Positions 63,355 to 64,000 of a stretch of DNA of 64,000 nucleotides are shown here, in pieces. Position numbers and translations under genes: made by a program. Location: assembly GCF_002407185.1 (NCBI RefSeq), contig NZ_CP023563.1:1984001-2048000 (forward strand). Direction: 5' to 3'. Position 1 is the first letter of the stretch. Each line of letters opens with the position of its first letter. Source of the DNA: Brachybacterium vulturis (GTDB lineage Bacteria; Actinomycetota; Actinomycetes; Actinomycetales; Dermabacteraceae). Under the pieces are notes generated by a model, which saw only the letters and a program-made list of their open reading frames with translations, was not told where the DNA came from and ran no database searches.

Positions 63355-63695
63355 CTCAGGACGATCTGACCGGCCGCGGTGGCCCCGGGAAGCGGGAGCG
63401 GCGCGATCTGCGCTTCGGGCTGGAGGAGGCGCTCGACGGTGAGCTGCCCGAGGAGATGGTCCAGCGCATGCAGCGCCACACCGATGACTGCCCGGAGTGC
63501 GCCGAGGAGTGGGAGCAAGTGCGGCGGATGAAGGAGCTGGTGCGTCGCAGCTGCGCCGATCGTGCCCCGTCGGAGCTGCGCGAGCGCATCGCAGTGCAGT
63601 GCCGCACCGTCTCGGTGACCCGCACGGATGCCGACGGCACCACGGTGCGCCTCACCCGCACCGAGACCGTCCGCCGCGGGTTCCCGGCCCCCTGA
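63351..63695 (+). CDS. rsrA: Zinc-containing anti-sigma factor, RsrA family
   Basis: A 114-aa protein with the ZAS motif HTDDCPEC (His43, Cys47, Cys50). The stretch [21 protein letters not shown] (59-79) in two blocks aligns with the RsrA helix carrying Cys68. Most RsrA proteins have an additional Cys near residue 11 that forms the sensing disulfide; here the equivalent N-terminus ([16 protein letters not shown]) has none. Additional Cys84 is present. It should bind and inhibit the sigma factor encoded just upstream, with zinc release on oxidation. Confidence 0.85.
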   Translation: MTQDDLTGRGGPGKRERRDLRFGLEEALDGELPEEMVQRMQRHTDDCPECAEEWEQVRRMKELVRRSCADRAPSELRERIAVQCRTVSVTRTDADGTTVRLTRTETVRRGFPAP

Positions 63696-63755
63696 CAGCC
63701 GACTGTCCCCGCCCGCGCGGAGCCGATCCAGGTGCCGGAGGACCGGTGCACGCAC

Positions 63756-63793
63756 GACGACGGGCCGCTCCCGAGAGGGAACGGCCCGTCGTC
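63756..63793. terminator. Bidirectional hairpin between rsrA and bL37
   Basis: GACGACGGGCCGCTCCC (63756-63772) and GGGAACGGCCCGTCGTC (63777-63793) pair over 17 bp with one mismatch around a GAGA loop. It separates the convergent genes. Confidence 0.8.
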
Positions 63794-63817
63794 ATGTCGC
63801 GCGCGGCGACGTCACGG

Positions 63818-63892
63818 TCAGCTGTTGGGGCGCTTGCCGTGATTCGCGCCGTTCTTGCGGCGAGCCTTGCGCTTGCGTCCTCGCTTGCTCAT
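63818..63892 (-). CDS. Ribosomal protein bL37 (24 aa)
   Basis: ATG at 63890-63892 gives MSKRGRKRKARRKNGANHGK followed by RPNS, 24 residues. The very basic start and the ANHGKRPN ending match the small actinobacterial 50S protein described as bL37 from mycobacterial ribosome structures. AAGGAGATCG is well placed upstream. It is too short for usual gene calling. It binds 23S rRNA. Confidence 0.85.
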   Translation of the reverse strand: MSKRGRKRKARRKNGANHGKRPNS

Positions 63893-64000
63893 CACGATCT
63901 CCTTCCTTCGCCCGGATGACCTGACGATTGTGCCACATCGCGCCGGGAGCGGCGGTGCCGGGAGCGGTGTCCCCCCGGCGCTGAGTCCGAGGTCACTCGG

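Overview
The window is a high-GC, tightly coding chromosomal segment from an actinobacterium. Markers are a SigR/RsrA-type redox sigma pair, a 24-aa bL37 ribosomal protein, a UPF0182 membrane protein beside a PPA1309-type protein, a mycothiol-dependent-enzyme family member, DUF3618 and DUF4916 proteins, and PPi-type phosphofructokinase. meso-DAP dehydrogenase, Tat signals and overall flavour suggest a Brachybacterium/Dermabacteraceae-like organism; that assignment is inference, not a database result.

Layout. 1-5.3 kb: core genes (NUDIX-like, histidine phosphatase, lipoprotein, tRNA-Leu, SDR, DUF3618, YchJ, epimerase). 5.4-17.2 kb: a mobile, eroding island bounded on the left by a 39-nt tRNA 3' fragment and on the right by an intact tRNA-Lys. 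It holds two secreted glycan-degrading enzymes (GH20 hexosaminidase with a frameshifted Tat leader, and GH85 endo-beta-N-acetylglucosaminidase), a possible sulfatase tail, and pieces of IS21 (two), IS256 (two), IS481, IS3 and IS110 elements. One IS256 copy lies inside an IS481-type transposase gene with a perfect 8-bp target duplication; the IS481 element is itself flanked by a perfect 15-bp duplication. GH20 and GH85 share a near-identical promoter motif, so they were probably one regulon.

17-27 kb: regulators (orphan ABC ATPase, STAS-like-TetR fusion, GAF-ANTAR, a second related TetR), two dehydrogenases, and a copper operon (copZ, a 45-aa membrane protein, copA, csoR) behind two CsoR-like operators. 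27-39 kb: metabolic genes (MDMPI family, P450, uronate-dehydrogenase-like SDR, small alarmone synthetase) and a one-carbon locus: methylene-THF reductase, DmdA-like GcvT-family methyltransferase, divergent IclR regulator with a 13-bp palindrome, and a dimethylglycine/sarcosine-dehydrogenase-like flavoprotein. Next come another flavoprotein and an SDR. 39.2-39.6 kb: a decayed tyrosine-recombinase start beside tRNA-His.

39.7-64 kb: housekeeping. ddh, a thiamine-binding-like protein, an oligoribonuclease fused in frame to an AGE-family sugar epimerase domain, thioesterase, tRNA-Arg, nei/lhr DNA repair pair, sodA, ssb, PPA1309-like, UPF0182, initiator tRNA, SGNH hydrolase, a calpain-like protease, PPi-PFK, hisN, rsgA, aroA, DoxX-like, sigR-rsrA with a SigR-type promoter, and bL37. 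The most notable items are the Orn-AGE fusion, the calpain-like protein, the STAS-TetR fusion, the GH20/GH85 island and the RsrA homologue that lacks the usual N-terminal redox cysteine.
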